From: JALSNL01 sp036479585
Lineage (GTDB): Bacteria > Bacteroidota > Ignavibacteria > Ignavibacteriales > Melioribacteraceae
Direction of reading: 5' to 3'
Length of the DNA stretch: 64,000 nucleotides
Assembly: GCA_965224785.1 (NCBI GenBank)
Contig: OZ245062.1
Span: 4,486,604 to 4,550,603 of the forward strand
Shown: one piece after another, positions 26,177 through 34,225 of the stretch
How the letters are laid out: each line of letters opens with the position of its first letter
Position numbering within the stretch: position 1 is the first letter of the stretch
Translations under genes and position numbers: made by a program
Notes under the pieces: generated by a model
What the model saw: only the letters and a program-made list of their open reading frames with translations
Told to the model about the DNA's origin: nothing
Databases searched by the model: none

Positions 26177-26644
26177 TTAACTTGTCTTACAGTCTTCACA
26201 TGTTCCATAAAATTCAACGATATGATTCTTGATTTCAAAATTGTATTTTTTTGAAAGTCTGTTTTGAATCTTTTTAAATAGGACTACTTCTTTATCTATG
26301 AAATCTGTGTAATTAATTATTTTTTTACATTCAACACAAATAAGATGATGATGATGCCCAATTCCATCAGGGTGATCAATAAGTTCAAAGCGAGCTTTCC
26401 CTTCTCCAAAATCAAATTTATGAACTAAACCTAAATTAACTAGTAAATCCAATGTTCTATAAACAGTAGTAATACCAATTGAGGGATACTTTTTATGAAC
26501 ACTAAAGTAAATTTCTTCAATGCTTGGGTGGTTATTATTTTGGGCAAGAATACTAATTATTTCTTTACGAGGTGCAGTTAATCTGTAGCCATGTTTTGCA
26601 AAATATTGATAGAGGGAATCATTTGTAACTATTGTTTTTTTCAT
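26177..26644 (-). CDS. Fur/PerR-family metal-dependent repressor
   Basis: A 155-residue Fur-family regulator. The winged helix spans residues 8-85 (RLTAPRKEIISILAQNNNHPSIEEIYFSVHKKYPSIGITTVYRTLDLLVNLGL). The regulatory metal site is in the HHHHLICVECKK region, and the structural zinc site uses CxxC pairs (CVEC and CEDC). Whether it senses iron (Fur), peroxide (PerR) or zinc (Zur) cannot be decided. Fur-box-like sites lie on both sides, including one before its own start, so autoregulation is likely. An in-frame GTG one codon upstream is an alternative start. Confidence 0.88.
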   Translation of the reverse strand: MKKTIVTNDSLYQYFAKHGYRLTAPRKEIISILAQNNNHPSIEEIYFSVHKKYPSIGITTVYRTLDLLVNLGLVHKFDFGEGKARFELIDHPDGIGHHHHLICVECKKIINYTDFIDKEVVLFKKIQNRLSKKYNFEIKNHIVEFYGTCEDCKTS

Positions 26645-26661
26645 CACATTTATAATGTAAT

Positions 26662-26680
26662 GAAAATGAAAACTATTATC
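26662..26680. promoter_or_regulatory. Second Fur-box-like site, upstream of the Fur-family gene
   Basis: GAAAATGAAAACTATTATC matches the Fur box at 15 of 19 positions and lies 17 bases before the regulator start, where it would give autoregulation. Confidence 0.45.
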
Positions 26681-26703
26681 AATAAAATAATTTTAAGAAT
26701 TAA

Positions 26704-26890
26704 ATTAAAACCATCAAACAGAAAAGAAGCTTAGGGTGTTTGTGTGAAAATGAAAGAGAATGGATTGCTAGCTAAACCAACACATCAACATATAATTAGG
26801 TTTGCTCCTTCTTTGGTAATAACAGAAGAAGAAATATTAGATTCTATTTCTATTATTAAAAAATCTATTGAAGAAGTATTGAATAGTTAG
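26704..26890 (+). pseudogene. Decayed duplicate of the rocD 3' end
   Basis: About 185 bases closely match 25596-25772, the last 58 codons of rocD, beginning at the IKPSNGKEAWD segment. One extra A causes a frameshift and a TGG has become TAG; the rest, including NGLLAKPTHQH, is still readable. No upstream part of the gene is present. The copy lies beyond the Fur-family gene, as if a segment carrying that gene and the small protein had been flanked by a duplication. Confidence 0.85.
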
Positions 26891-26925
26891 ACACTAAGAT
26901 AATGTGAGACTTCGAGTTAGAAATT

Positions 26926-27903
26926 TCATAAAATAATATTAAACAAATATCCAGATAGAATTATACAAAGCGTAACCACACCAAAAAATATTCCAATTAA
27001 TTTTAACGTCATTACTTTTTTCAAGAGCATTGCTTCCGGAAAGGAAAGCCCAACAACTCCCATCATAAAAGCTATAGCAGTTCCGAGCGGAATTCCTTTA
27101 GAAACTAATACTTGAACAATTGGTAAAATACCTGAAGCACCGGAATACATTGGAACAGCAAGGATGGTTGCAATTGGAACGGCAAAGAGGTTATGTTTAC
27201 CCATATATTGTTCAAAGAAACCTTCGGGAATGTATCCGTGCATTAACCCACCTATTGCAAGACCAATAATAACATAGGGAAGAATACCTTTTAATATTTT
27301 TAGAACGTCATTCCAAATAATAGGTAATCTTTTAACTAAAGATTGTTTCTCATTGTGGAAAGTATATTGTTCTCGTTGAGCAGTTTGTAAAACTCCTTTT
27401 ACCCAATCGGTTAAGTAGCGTTCTAAATTTAATTTTTGTAAAATTATTCCAGAAACTGTACCAAGTAAAATTCCGCTCACCACATAAATTGCTGTTATCT
27501 TTAACCCAAACAGTCCTATGAACAAACCTATTGCAACTTCGTTTACTAATGGTGAAGTAACTAAAAATGCAAATGTAACTCCAAGTGGAATACCACCTTT
27601 TACAAAACCAATAAAAAGTGGAACAGATGAACAAGAACAGAAAGGCGTAACTGCCCCAAACAAACTTGCCATCAAATATTCAAATCCGTAAAGTTTATTT
27701 CTGGAAAGAAAGTTTTTTACTTTATCAATTGGGAAGTAACTATTTATAACTCCCATTAGGAATATTACTACAACAAGAAGTAATAATATTTTTGTTGTAT
27801 CATGAATGAAAAAATTAAGAGCTTCTGCTAAATGACTATCAGTTTCTAATTTTAGAAAATCAAAAACCAACCAATCTGCTATTTGTTGAATCCAGTCAAA
27901 CAT
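26926..27903 (-). CDS. ArsP-type permease
   Basis: A 325-residue permease of the ArsP_1/DUF318 family (PF03773). About eight membrane helices are present. The conserved cysteine motif TPFCSCSSVPLFIGFVKGGIPLGVTFAFLVTSPLVNE identifies the family, with its mirror-image counterpart VPMYSGASGILPIVQVLVSKGIPLGTAIAFMMG in the second half. Members export trivalent organoarsenicals or other metal species. Here it ends an ars cluster (ArsR, small thioredoxin, ArsC), so arsenic efflux is the best guess. It starts directly after the arsC stop. Confidence 0.85.
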   Translation of the reverse strand: MFDWIQQIADWLVFDFLKLETDSHLAEALNFFIHDTTKILLLLVVVIFLMGVINSYFPIDKVKNFLSRNKLYGFEYLMASLFGAVTPFCSCSSVPLFIGFVKGGIPLGVTFAFLVTSPLVNEVAIGLFIGLFGLKITAIYVVSGILLGTVSGIILQKLNLERYLTDWVKGVLQTAQREQYTFHNEKQSLVKRLPIIWNDVLKILKGILPYVIIGLAIGGLMHGYIPEGFFEQYMGKHNLFAVPIATILAVPMYSGASGILPIVQVLVSKGIPLGTAIAFMMGVVGLSFPEAMLLKKVMTLKLIGIFFGVVTLCIILSGYLFNIIL

Positions 27904-28320
27904 TTATTTAAGTTTGTTTTGATAAAACTTAAAGAATTCAATGAATATTTCATTTCTAATTTTTCTAAACTCATTTGTTATTTCTTCATCTGTTCCAGTT
28001 GCATCAGCCGGATCTTCAAAGCCAATATGAAGTCTATGTTTTACTTTACCAGTAAACAATGGACAGCTTTCTTTTGCGTCGCCACAAACAGTAATAACAT
28101 AATCAAACTCACTAGTTAAAAATTTATTAATTGATTGGGGAAAGTTAGAGCTTAGATCAATACCCAGCTCGTTCATTACTTGAATTGCTTTTGGATGGAC
28201 AGCTTCGCTTGGTTTAGTTCCCGCCGAGTAAACTTCCAAATCATCTCCAAATACTTTTAGAAATCCTTCTGCCATTTGACTTCGGCAAGAGTTGCCAGTA
28301 CATAAAATTAATATTTTCAT
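27904..28320 (-). CDS. arsC: Arsenate reductase, thioredoxin-linked type
   Basis: A 138-residue ArsC of the low-molecular-weight phosphatase fold. The phosphate loop is C7-TGNSC-R13, and the redox cysteines of the relay are at 79 and 86 (TVCGDAKESCP). It reduces arsenate to arsenite, passing electrons from thioredoxin. The small thioredoxin-like protein 15 bases upstream in the same operon may be its donor. The permease start follows immediately. Confidence 0.93.
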   Translation of the reverse strand: MKILILCTGNSCRSQMAEGFLKVFGDDLEVYSAGTKPSEAVHPKAIQVMNELGIDLSSNFPQSINKFLTSEFDYVITVCGDAKESCPLFTGKVKHRLHIGFEDPADATGTDEEITNEFRKIRNEIFIEFFKFYQNKLK

Positions 28321-28335
28321 TTAGTTTAATCTCTA

Positions 28336-28572
28336 TTACTTTAGAAAATTTAAAATTTCTTCTTTTGAAGGAACTCTGCCTTTTATAAATATTTCTTCGT
28401 CTATTACTACCGCTGGAGTTGATAGAATATTATATTGCATTATTTCCTCAATATCGTCAACCTTGATGATGGAAGCATCAATATTATTTTCTTTTACAAC
28501 TTCTTCTATAACAGCAATAGTTTGCGTACACTTGGCACAACATGTTCCAAGAATTTTAATTACTTTATGCAT
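28336..28572 (-). CDS. Small thioredoxin-like redox protein
   Basis: A 78-residue thioredoxin-fold protein of the redox-active-disulfide type. CCAKC at residues 11-15 gives a CxxC active site, and the cis-proline lies in STPAVVIDEE. Such mini-thioredoxins often accompany ars genes and ArsP-type permeases. It is placed between arsR and arsC, with its own ArsR-like dyad 19 bases upstream. Confidence 0.82.
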   Translation of the reverse strand: MHKVIKILGTCCAKCTQTIAVIEEVVKENNIDASIIKVDDIEEIMQYNILSTPAVVIDEEIFIKGRVPSKEEILNFLK

Positions 28573-28590
28573 ATCCTATTTCCTTTGTAT

Positions 28591-28606
28591 ATCGTAAATA
28601 AACGAT
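28591..28606. promoter_or_regulatory. ArsR-type operator, copy 1
   Basis: ATCGTAAATAAACGAT is an ATCGT/ACGAT dyad with six bases between the arms, in the gap before the mini-thioredoxin gene. It matches the dyad at 28940-28955 at 14 of 16 positions. Confidence 0.6.
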
Positions 28607-28628
28607 TTAATTGTTATAAAAATATTTG

Positions 28629-28934
28629 CTAGCTAAAAAATTTAGTGAATATTTTTTTTGCTTTCTTCCAATTTTTTTCATCAATACAATATTTGATTTT
28701 TGGTGGTTTTAATTCACCATCAATTAAACCAGCATCTTTTAACTCTTTCAAGTGTTGCGAAATTGTTGATTGTGCTAAAGGAAAGACTTCTACCAAATCT
28801 CCTGTAAAACAACATGATTGATTTTCTAAATGTTTTAATATTTCAATACGAGTTGGATGACCAAGTGCCTTAGCAAAACGAGCCAACTCTTCAGTATCTT
28901 TTTTGTATGTTATATTTTCTATAGTTCTTTTCAT
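28629..28934 (-). CDS. arsR: ArsR-family repressor
   Basis: A 101-residue winged-helix repressor. ALGHPTRIEILKHLENQSCCFTGDLVEVFPLAQSTISQHLKELKDAGLIDGE is the full ArsR DNA-binding core. The adjacent cysteines in QSCCFTGDLV lie where arsenic-sensing ArsR proteins bind arsenite. It heads the cluster arsR, mini-thioredoxin, arsC, permease and should repress it until arsenic is present. Matching dyads lie before this gene and before the next. Confidence 0.9.
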   Translation of the reverse strand: MKRTIENITYKKDTEELARFAKALGHPTRIEILKHLENQSCCFTGDLVEVFPLAQSTISQHLKELKDAGLIDGELKPPKIKYCIDEKNWKKAKKIFTKFFS

Positions 28935-28939
28935 AGCCT

Positions 28940-28955
28940 ATCGCAAATATACGAT
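28940..28955. promoter_or_regulatory. ArsR-type operator, copy 2
   Basis: ATCGCAAATATACGAT, six bases upstream of the arsR start, nearly the same as the dyad at 28591-28606. The position suits autoregulation. Confidence 0.6.
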
Positions 28956-29041
28956 TGAAAAATATAAAACGCAATAAACTATTTCATTTAGATTGAATTG
29001 ATATAATCTCATGTGTAATAATTAAGAATGAGATAGATAAA

Positions 29042-29818
29042 TTATTTTATCTTTAACATCTTAATAACCTCACTATGAATTCCTGTAGAAGCTGCAATAA
29101 TGCTTTCTCCTTTTACTGCGTCTTTGCCTTGGTAATCTGTAATAACTCCACCAGCCCCTTTAACAATAGGGATCAGTGCCATTGTATCCCAAAAAGACAT
29201 TATAGGATCAATCATAATATGAGCAAATCCTGAAGTTAGTAGATAGTAACCATAGCAATCTCCCCACTGTCTGTAGAGCTTAACTTTTCTCATTAACTGT
29301 TCAAACTTTTCTAAGTTTTGGTATTCCTCAAATGCTAAATGATCCGTTGTTAATAAAATAGCATCTTCCAAATTAGTTATGTCTTTAACTTTAACTTTTG
29401 AATCATTTAACGTAGTTTTGGTATTATCACCAATTAATAATTCATCCAAAATTGGTTGATGAAAAACACCAACAATTGGTTCACCGTTTTTAACTACAGA
29501 AATTAATGTGCCAAATGTTACTGTGCCACATAGAAAACTAATTGTTCCATCAATAGGATCTAGAACCCATTGATATTCTGCATCTTTGTTAGTTTGTCCA
29601 AATTCTTCACCAAGTATTCCATGATCTGGATATTCTTTTTCAATCATTTTACGTAATAGTTCTTCAGTAGTTTTGTCGGCAATTGTTACTTCTGTTCTAT
29701 CTGATTTTATTTCAACACTCAAATCTTTTCTAAAATATTTTCTAATATTTTTCCCACTTGCATTGGTAAGTATTTTAGAAAAGTTTTTAAATTCATCAAT
29801 CTCTTTTTTACTAATCAT
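29042..29818 (-). CDS. Inositol-monophosphatase-family phosphatase, HisN-like
   Basis: A 258-residue magnesium-dependent phosphatase. Metal ligands are in GEEFG and WVLDPIDGTISF, and the third motif is DPIMSFWDTMALIPIVKGAGG. The GDCYGYYLLTSGFAHIMID segment is typical of histidinol-phosphatase HisN rather than SuhB, so a role in histidine synthesis is likely though not proven. No other his genes are near. It is divergent from the sua5-type gene. Confidence 0.8.
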   Translation of the reverse strand: MISKKEIDEFKNFSKILTNASGKNIRKYFRKDLSVEIKSDRTEVTIADKTTEELLRKMIEKEYPDHGILGEEFGQTNKDAEYQWVLDPIDGTISFLCGTVTFGTLISVVKNGEPIVGVFHQPILDELLIGDNTKTTLNDSKVKVKDITNLEDAILLTTDHLAFEEYQNLEKFEQLMRKVKLYRQWGDCYGYYLLTSGFAHIMIDPIMSFWDTMALIPIVKGAGGVITDYQGKDAVKGESIIAASTGIHSEVIKMLKIK

Positions 29819-29875
29819 TTAGACTTATTTCTCCCGAATATTTTCTTATTATTGAACTTCAAAAATAATTATTTT

Positions 29876-30841
29876 ATGAAACTTTTAAAAGCTACAAATA
29901 GAAATATATCTTTAGCCGCCAAACTATTAAAGACAAATGGTTTAGTTGCATTTCCAACTGAAACAGTTTACGGTCTTGGAGCTAATGGATTAAGTGCAAT
30001 AGCAGTTGCCAAAATATTTGAGGCAAAAGAACGCCCAATCTTTAATCCATTGATTTTACATGTTTCTTCTATTGAAATGTTAAATAGTGTTGCAGATGTA
30101 AATAATTCTAAAATAGAAAAGCTTATAACTAAATTTTGGCCAGGACCACTAACTTTAGTTTTACCAAAGAAAAATATTGTTCCGGAATTAGTAACTGCAG
30201 GACTTGAAACCGTTGCAGTTAGGATGCCGAATAATAAAACCGCACTAGATTTAATTGAAAAACTGGGCAAACCTATTGCAGCACCAAGTGCAAATTTGTT
30301 TGGTCAGTTAAGTCCAACAAAAGCAATACATGTTAAGCAACAATTAGGAAATAGAATTGATTTAATTCTAGACGGAGGAGATTGCAGTGTTGGAGTAGAA
30401 TCAACAATTGTAAATATCTTAGCAGAAGAAAATTTATTATTACGTCCTGGAGGTATTGCCAAAGAAGAAATTGAATTAGAAATTGGTGAACTAATAGAGA
30501 ACAATAAATCTTCAACTCCTAATTCTCCAGGTCAGTTAAAAATTCATTATGCACCAACCGTTCCAACATATTTCTTTGATGAAGAAAAAATAAAAGCTCA
30601 ATCAAATAAAAAAAATGGTGGACTTTTTTTCCAAGACTCAAAATTCGATGATTATTTTAGTTACGTAAAAATATTATCTACTTCTGGCAATCTTAACGAA
30701 GCAGCTTCAAATCTTTTTTCATCTTTGCATTATTTAGAAAATAAAAATTTAGATATGATTTTTGTTGAACCCATTGAGCTAAAAGGTTTAGGCATTGCAA
30801 TTATGGATCGTTTAACAAAGGCTGTTAATAAGTATTTATAA
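29876..30841 (+). CDS. Threonylcarbamoyl-AMP synthase, Sua5 type
   Basis: A 321-residue two-domain Sua5 protein. The YrdC/TsaC domain has LVAFPTETVYGLGANGLS, KIFEAKERPIFNPLILHV, FWPGPLTLVLPK and PIAAPSANLFGQLSPT. The C-terminal Sua5 domain starts after SPGQLKIHYAPTVPTYFF. It makes the threonylcarbamoyl adenylate used to form t6A37 in ANN-decoding tRNAs. ATG at 29876 is preferred to the in-frame TTG 24 bases upstream; neither has a good ribosome site. Confidence 0.92.
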   Translation: MKLLKATNRNISLAAKLLKTNGLVAFPTETVYGLGANGLSAIAVAKIFEAKERPIFNPLILHVSSIEMLNSVADVNNSKIEKLITKFWPGPLTLVLPKKNIVPELVTAGLETVAVRMPNNKTALDLIEKLGKPIAAPSANLFGQLSPTKAIHVKQQLGNRIDLILDGGDCSVGVESTIVNILAEENLLLRPGGIAKEEIELEIGELIENNKSSTPNSPGQLKIHYAPTVPTYFFDEEKIKAQSNKKNGGLFFQDSKFDDYFSYVKILSTSGNLNEAASNLFSSLHYLENKNLDMIFVEPIELKGLGIAIMDRLTKAVNKYL

Positions 30842-31026
30842 AAATATTTCTTACCGAAGAAAAATTTACACCTCATTTATTTAGAATCTCATCTTCCAAA
30901 TTTATCAACCCATTTAAAAGTAAGTGTTTCATTTCAGTAAAAGCATTTAGAAATTGTACTAATTATAGAAAATATAATGAGACACTTTTTTACCAAAATT
31001 GATTTCTATCACAAATAGCTAATAAA

Positions 31027-31042
31027 TGTGATGGATATCACA
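31027..31042. promoter_or_regulatory. Perfect Crp-type dyad
   Basis: TGTGA-TGGATA-TCACA is a perfect match to the Crp/Fnr-family consensus TGTGA-N6-TCACA. It ends two bases before the -24 element of the sigma-54 promoter, so a bound protein would interfere with that promoter or serve a separate one. A further inverted half-site (ATCACA) lies about 20 bases upstream. Confidence 0.55.
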
Positions 31043-31043
31043 A

Positions 31044-31059
31044 TGGCACTAATGTTGCA
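31044..31059 (+). promoter_or_regulatory. Sigma-54 promoter
   Basis: TGGCACT-AATG-TTGCA has a perfect -24 (TGGCAC) and -12 (TTGC) with correct spacing: GG at 31045-31046, GC at 31057-31058. It lies 123 bases upstream of the T9SS gene at 31182. The leader between contains two hairpins (31091-31109 and 31131-31162). Confidence 0.8.
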
Positions 31060-31090
31060 TTAGAGGAGAAATACAAAATTTCAAAAACAT

Positions 31091-31162
31091 TTAAGTTCTT
31101 AAAACTTAAGTATAAAGGGAAATAAATAAAAAGGACTAACAGGCGGCAACCTGTTAATCCTT
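31091..31162 (+). other. Structured leader with two hairpins
   Basis: TTAAGT/ACTTAA arms at 31091-31109, then a 13-bp stem with one mismatch at 31131-31143 and 31150-31162. Both lie between the sigma-54 promoter and the start of the T9SS protein gene. They could stabilise the mRNA or attenuate it; no riboswitch family is recognised. The rest of the 340-base gap from 30842 shows nothing else. Confidence 0.45.
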
Positions 31163-31181
31163 AAATGCATTAACAAAAGGA

Positions 31182-32039
31182 ATGGGGTATTTTGCAATGC
31201 GAATACAAAATACAAATTTTTACATAAAACTAAAAATTAAAAAACAGTTTTTGTTTTTAGTTTCATTTTTAATTTTTCTAACTAGTACATCAACTATTTT
31301 AAGTTCTCCATCTTATATAATGAGTATAGTAAGAAGCTATAATTCATTAGATAAAACAATTGAACTAAATATTTTTATTGAAAGTGAAGACGAAAGTTTT
31401 GAACTGACATCTTATCAATGTGCATTGAACATAGATGGAATTGTAACCTCTAAAAGGCTAAAATTTAACTATGTTAATGGAAGTTCAGAACTAATAAACA
31501 AACCTAACATATATGTTGGGATTGATAAATTAGATGGAGAAATGAAATTAACTTTTGTTTCATATATTGGCAAAGATATAATTACAAAGCAAAAAAAAAT
31601 GGTTGGTAAATTCTTATTGGAAAGAATAGAAAAAAATGAGTTTGATATTCAATGGAACTTTGATGGAGTGATTAGTACAATAATTACGGGCAATAGTTTT
31701 AGCAATATTACAAATTATTCCAAGCATACAATTAAGATAAATGAGATTGTAGAAAAAAAAGAGGATCTAGTTTTTGATTATGGCTTAAGTCAAAATTATC
31801 CAAACCCTTTTAACCCCACGACAAAAGTTAAAGTTACAATTAAGGATGAAGGCAACGCTAGTTTGGTTGTTTATAATTTACTCGGTGAAAAAATAATAGA
31901 TGTTTTTAGCGGTCATCTTGTTTCTGGAAATCACGAATTTAATATTGATGCGAGTGATCTTACAAGTGGAGTTTATATCTACCGACTAACTGTAAACAAT
32001 AAATACTCCGATTTCAAAAAAATGAATTTGATAAAATAA
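31182..32039 (+). CDS. Secreted protein with T9SS C-terminal sorting domain
   Basis: A 285-residue protein with a hydrophobic export segment (FLFLVSFLIFLTSTSTILSS) after a basic start. The middle (about residues 50-190) resembles a cohesin-like or beta-sandwich domain (SYQCALNIDGIVTSKRLKFNY) but is not firmly assigned. The C-terminal 80 residues are a type A sorting domain (SQNYPNPFNPTTKVKV ... LTSGVYIYRLTV). Start is uncertain: ATG 31182 sits close behind AAAAGG, while ATG 31197 has a GGGG 10 bases upstream. A sigma-54 promoter lies upstream. Confidence 0.8.
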   Translation: MGYFAMRIQNTNFYIKLKIKKQFLFLVSFLIFLTSTSTILSSPSYIMSIVRSYNSLDKTIELNIFIESEDESFELTSYQCALNIDGIVTSKRLKFNYVNGSSELINKPNIYVGIDKLDGEMKLTFVSYIGKDIITKQKKMVGKFLLERIEKNEFDIQWNFDGVISTIITGNSFSNITNYSKHTIKINEIVEKKEDLVFDYGLSQNYPNPFNPTTKVKVTIKDEGNASLVVYNLLGEKIIDVFSGHLVSGNHEFNIDASDLTSGVYIYRLTVNNKYSDFKKMNLIK

Positions 32040-32293
32040 AATTAGTAATAAGACTCAAATATGAAATGTTAATAATTGGTTATTTCTCTTCTAAAATTTT
32101 TATCTTCAAGAAAGATTTATTCTATTAAAAAAAAATAATATCATTCGATAGTAATTTGTAATATTACATTTTTGTTTTCTCAATATGAGAATAATTTCAA
32201 AAGATGTATTTATTTGATACAATCTTATGCCAAAAATTGGTATAATATATAGTTAACAAAAAATTCTATAATCAAAATAAAATTATATTCTTA

Positions 32294-33226
32294 ATGGATT
32301 TATCAATAGTAATACCTTTTTATAATGAAGAAGATTCAATTAGACCTCTCTATGATGCAGTAACAGATGCAATGAGTAAATTAGATTATTCTTACGAATT
32401 AATTTTAGTTGATGATTCCAGCAAAGATAATACACTTAAAAATGCAGTTGACTTAGCTAAGGAAGATGAACGAGTAAAGGTTGTTAAGCTTAAAAAAAAT
32501 TATGGACAGACAACTGGTTTACATGCCGGTTTTCAAAATGCAATTGGCAAATATATTGTAACTATGGATGGAGATTTGCAAAACGATCCTTCAGACATTG
32601 GTGATATGATGGAAAAGTTGCACGAAGGAAATGATATTTGTCTTGGCTGGAGAGTACAACGACAAGATGGTGCATTTACAAGATTGCTCCCATCCAAAAT
32701 TGCAAATTGGTTAGTTAGAAATGTTACTGGTATTCCTGTAAAAGATAATGGATGTGCAATAAGATCTTATAAAGCAGAAACGATTAATAAATTTCCAATG
32801 TATTCCGAGATGCACAGATTGCTACCAGTAATCAATGCATTAACTGGAGCTTCATTTACACAAATTCCCGTTAAACATCATGCAAGACAGTTTGGAGAAT
32901 CTAAATATGGTCTTTCAAGAATCTATAAAGTTATTATAGATCTTATTTCGCTAAAAACTGTTTTTTCATCTTTTAATAAACCATTGTTTGGTTTCGGTAC
33001 AATTGCGGTAATTTCAGGAATTCTTTTTCTGCTAACTTCAATTGGAACTTCGTTTGTTTGGTGGAATAATCCCGGCTATCCGCTTGTTGTACTTTTGGGA
33101 ACAAGTGCCTTGTTAGGAATACTAAGTTTTACATTAGTCTTTTTAGGCATACTCTGTCATTTAATTTATAAAAGTGGAAATTTAAAAATAGAAAAAATGT
33201 ATAAACTTAAAACAATTAGAAAATAG
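32294..33226 (+). CDS. GT2 glycosyltransferase, polyprenyl-phosphate type
   Basis: A 310-residue GT-A enzyme like DPM1/ArnC/GtrB. SIVIPFYNEEDSIRPLYDA and LVDDSSKDNTL bind the nucleotide; the metal site is MDGDLQNDP. Two membrane helices are at the C-terminus (around 233-255 and 266-290). Such enzymes charge undecaprenyl phosphate with a sugar at the inner membrane. The paralogue follows 18 bases later, so the two are co-transcribed. No ribosome site is visible before the ATG. Confidence 0.88.
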   Translation: MDLSIVIPFYNEEDSIRPLYDAVTDAMSKLDYSYELILVDDSSKDNTLKNAVDLAKEDERVKVVKLKKNYGQTTGLHAGFQNAIGKYIVTMDGDLQNDPSDIGDMMEKLHEGNDICLGWRVQRQDGAFTRLLPSKIANWLVRNVTGIPVKDNGCAIRSYKAETINKFPMYSEMHRLLPVINALTGASFTQIPVKHHARQFGESKYGLSRIYKVIIDLISLKTVFSSFNKPLFGFGTIAVISGILFLLTSIGTSFVWWNNPGYPLVVLLGTSALLGILSFTLVFLGILCHLIYKSGNLKIEKMYKLKTIRK

Positions 33227-33244
33227 TTTCTTCGGAGAAATTTG

Positions 33245-34225
33245 ATGAGTAAAGTATATGATCTTTCAGCAATAGTTATTTATTATCAAAAATATGAATA
33301 TGATGAAATCAAACCTTTGATTGAATCCTATAAAACTAATTTGGATAAAACAAATTTAAACTATGAAATAGTATTTGTTATTGATGGTAATATGCCTGAA
33401 GTATTGGAAGAAATAAAATCAATAGCCCAAAATAATGATAATATTAAAATAATAAAACTTGGAAGATGGTTTGGAGATGCTACATCGCTACAAGCTGGTT
33501 TTGAAGCAACAGAAGGAAAGTTAATTATTACATTACCTTCTTTTCAACAAGTAGAAGCAGATGAAATTCCAAAATTAGTTGAAAACCTAGAAGGTAATGA
33601 TATGGTAATTGGTTGGAGATGGCCAAGGATAGATGGGTTTCTAAACAATCTTCAGTCTAAATTTTTCAACTATTTAATTAAAGCTTTTATCGGTACAAAG
33701 TTTCATGATCTTAAAAGTAATTTTAGAGTTTTTAAAAGAGAAGTGTTAGATAATATCTATATGTACGGAGACCAAGATAGGTTTTTACCTCTTTGGGCTT
33801 GGCGACTTGGCTATAAAGTAAAAGAAATAAAAGTTAAGCAACATAAAACCGATTTTAGACAAAAGCTTTATCCAGTTAAGAGTTATGTAACAAGAGGTTT
33901 AGAATTAATCTCACTATTCTTTTTAATTAAGTTTACTAAAAAACCAATTAGGTTTTTTGGTTCTTCAGGACTAATAATTTTTACATTAGGTTCTATGATA
34001 GGTTTGTTTCTATTTATTCAAAGAATATTTTGGGATATTCCTCTTGCGGATAGACCAATAGTTCTAGTTAGTATTCTATTAATAGTGTTCGGAATTTTAT
34101 CATTCGCAATTGGTTTGGTGGGCGAGTTAATAATCTTTACGCATGCAAAAGACATTAAAGACTATATTATTGAAGATGTTTATCAATATCCTAAAAAGGA
34201 TGATAGTAATAAAAAAGCAAGTTAG
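33245..34225 (+). CDS. GT2-family paralogue with degenerate catalytic motif
   Basis: A 326-residue relative of the preceding protein, with the same layout: an N-terminal GT-A domain, RWFGDATSLQAGFEATEG as the counterpart of KNYGQTTGLHAGFQNAIG, and two C-terminal membrane helices. However, the nucleotide loop VDDSS is VIDGN, and the metal-binding DGD of the first enzyme is replaced by LPSFQQ. It may be an inactive partner or an enzyme with changed chemistry. ATG at 33245 has CGGAGAAA upstream. Confidence 0.8.
   Translation: MSKVYDLSAIVIYYQKYEYDEIKPLIESYKTNLDKTNLNYEIVFVIDGNMPEVLEEIKSIAQNNDNIKIIKLGRWFGDATSLQAGFEATEGKLIITLPSFQQVEADEIPKLVENLEGNDMVIGWRWPRIDGFLNNLQSKFFNYLIKAFIGTKFHDLKSNFRVFKREVLDNIYMYGDQDRFLPLWAWRLGYKVKEIKVKQHKTDFRQKLYPVKSYVTRGLELISLFFLIKFTKKPIRFFGSSGLIIFTLGSMIGLFLFIQRIFWDIPLADRPIVLVSILLIVFGILSFAIGLVGELIIFTHAKDIKDYIIEDVYQYPKKDDSNKKAS

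Noticed and set aside
1998..30987. Shared 15-mer TATAATGAGACACTT at 1998-2012 and 30973-30987
   Set aside because: In 64 kb of AT-rich sequence a few 15-base matches are expected by chance, and the flanks differ.
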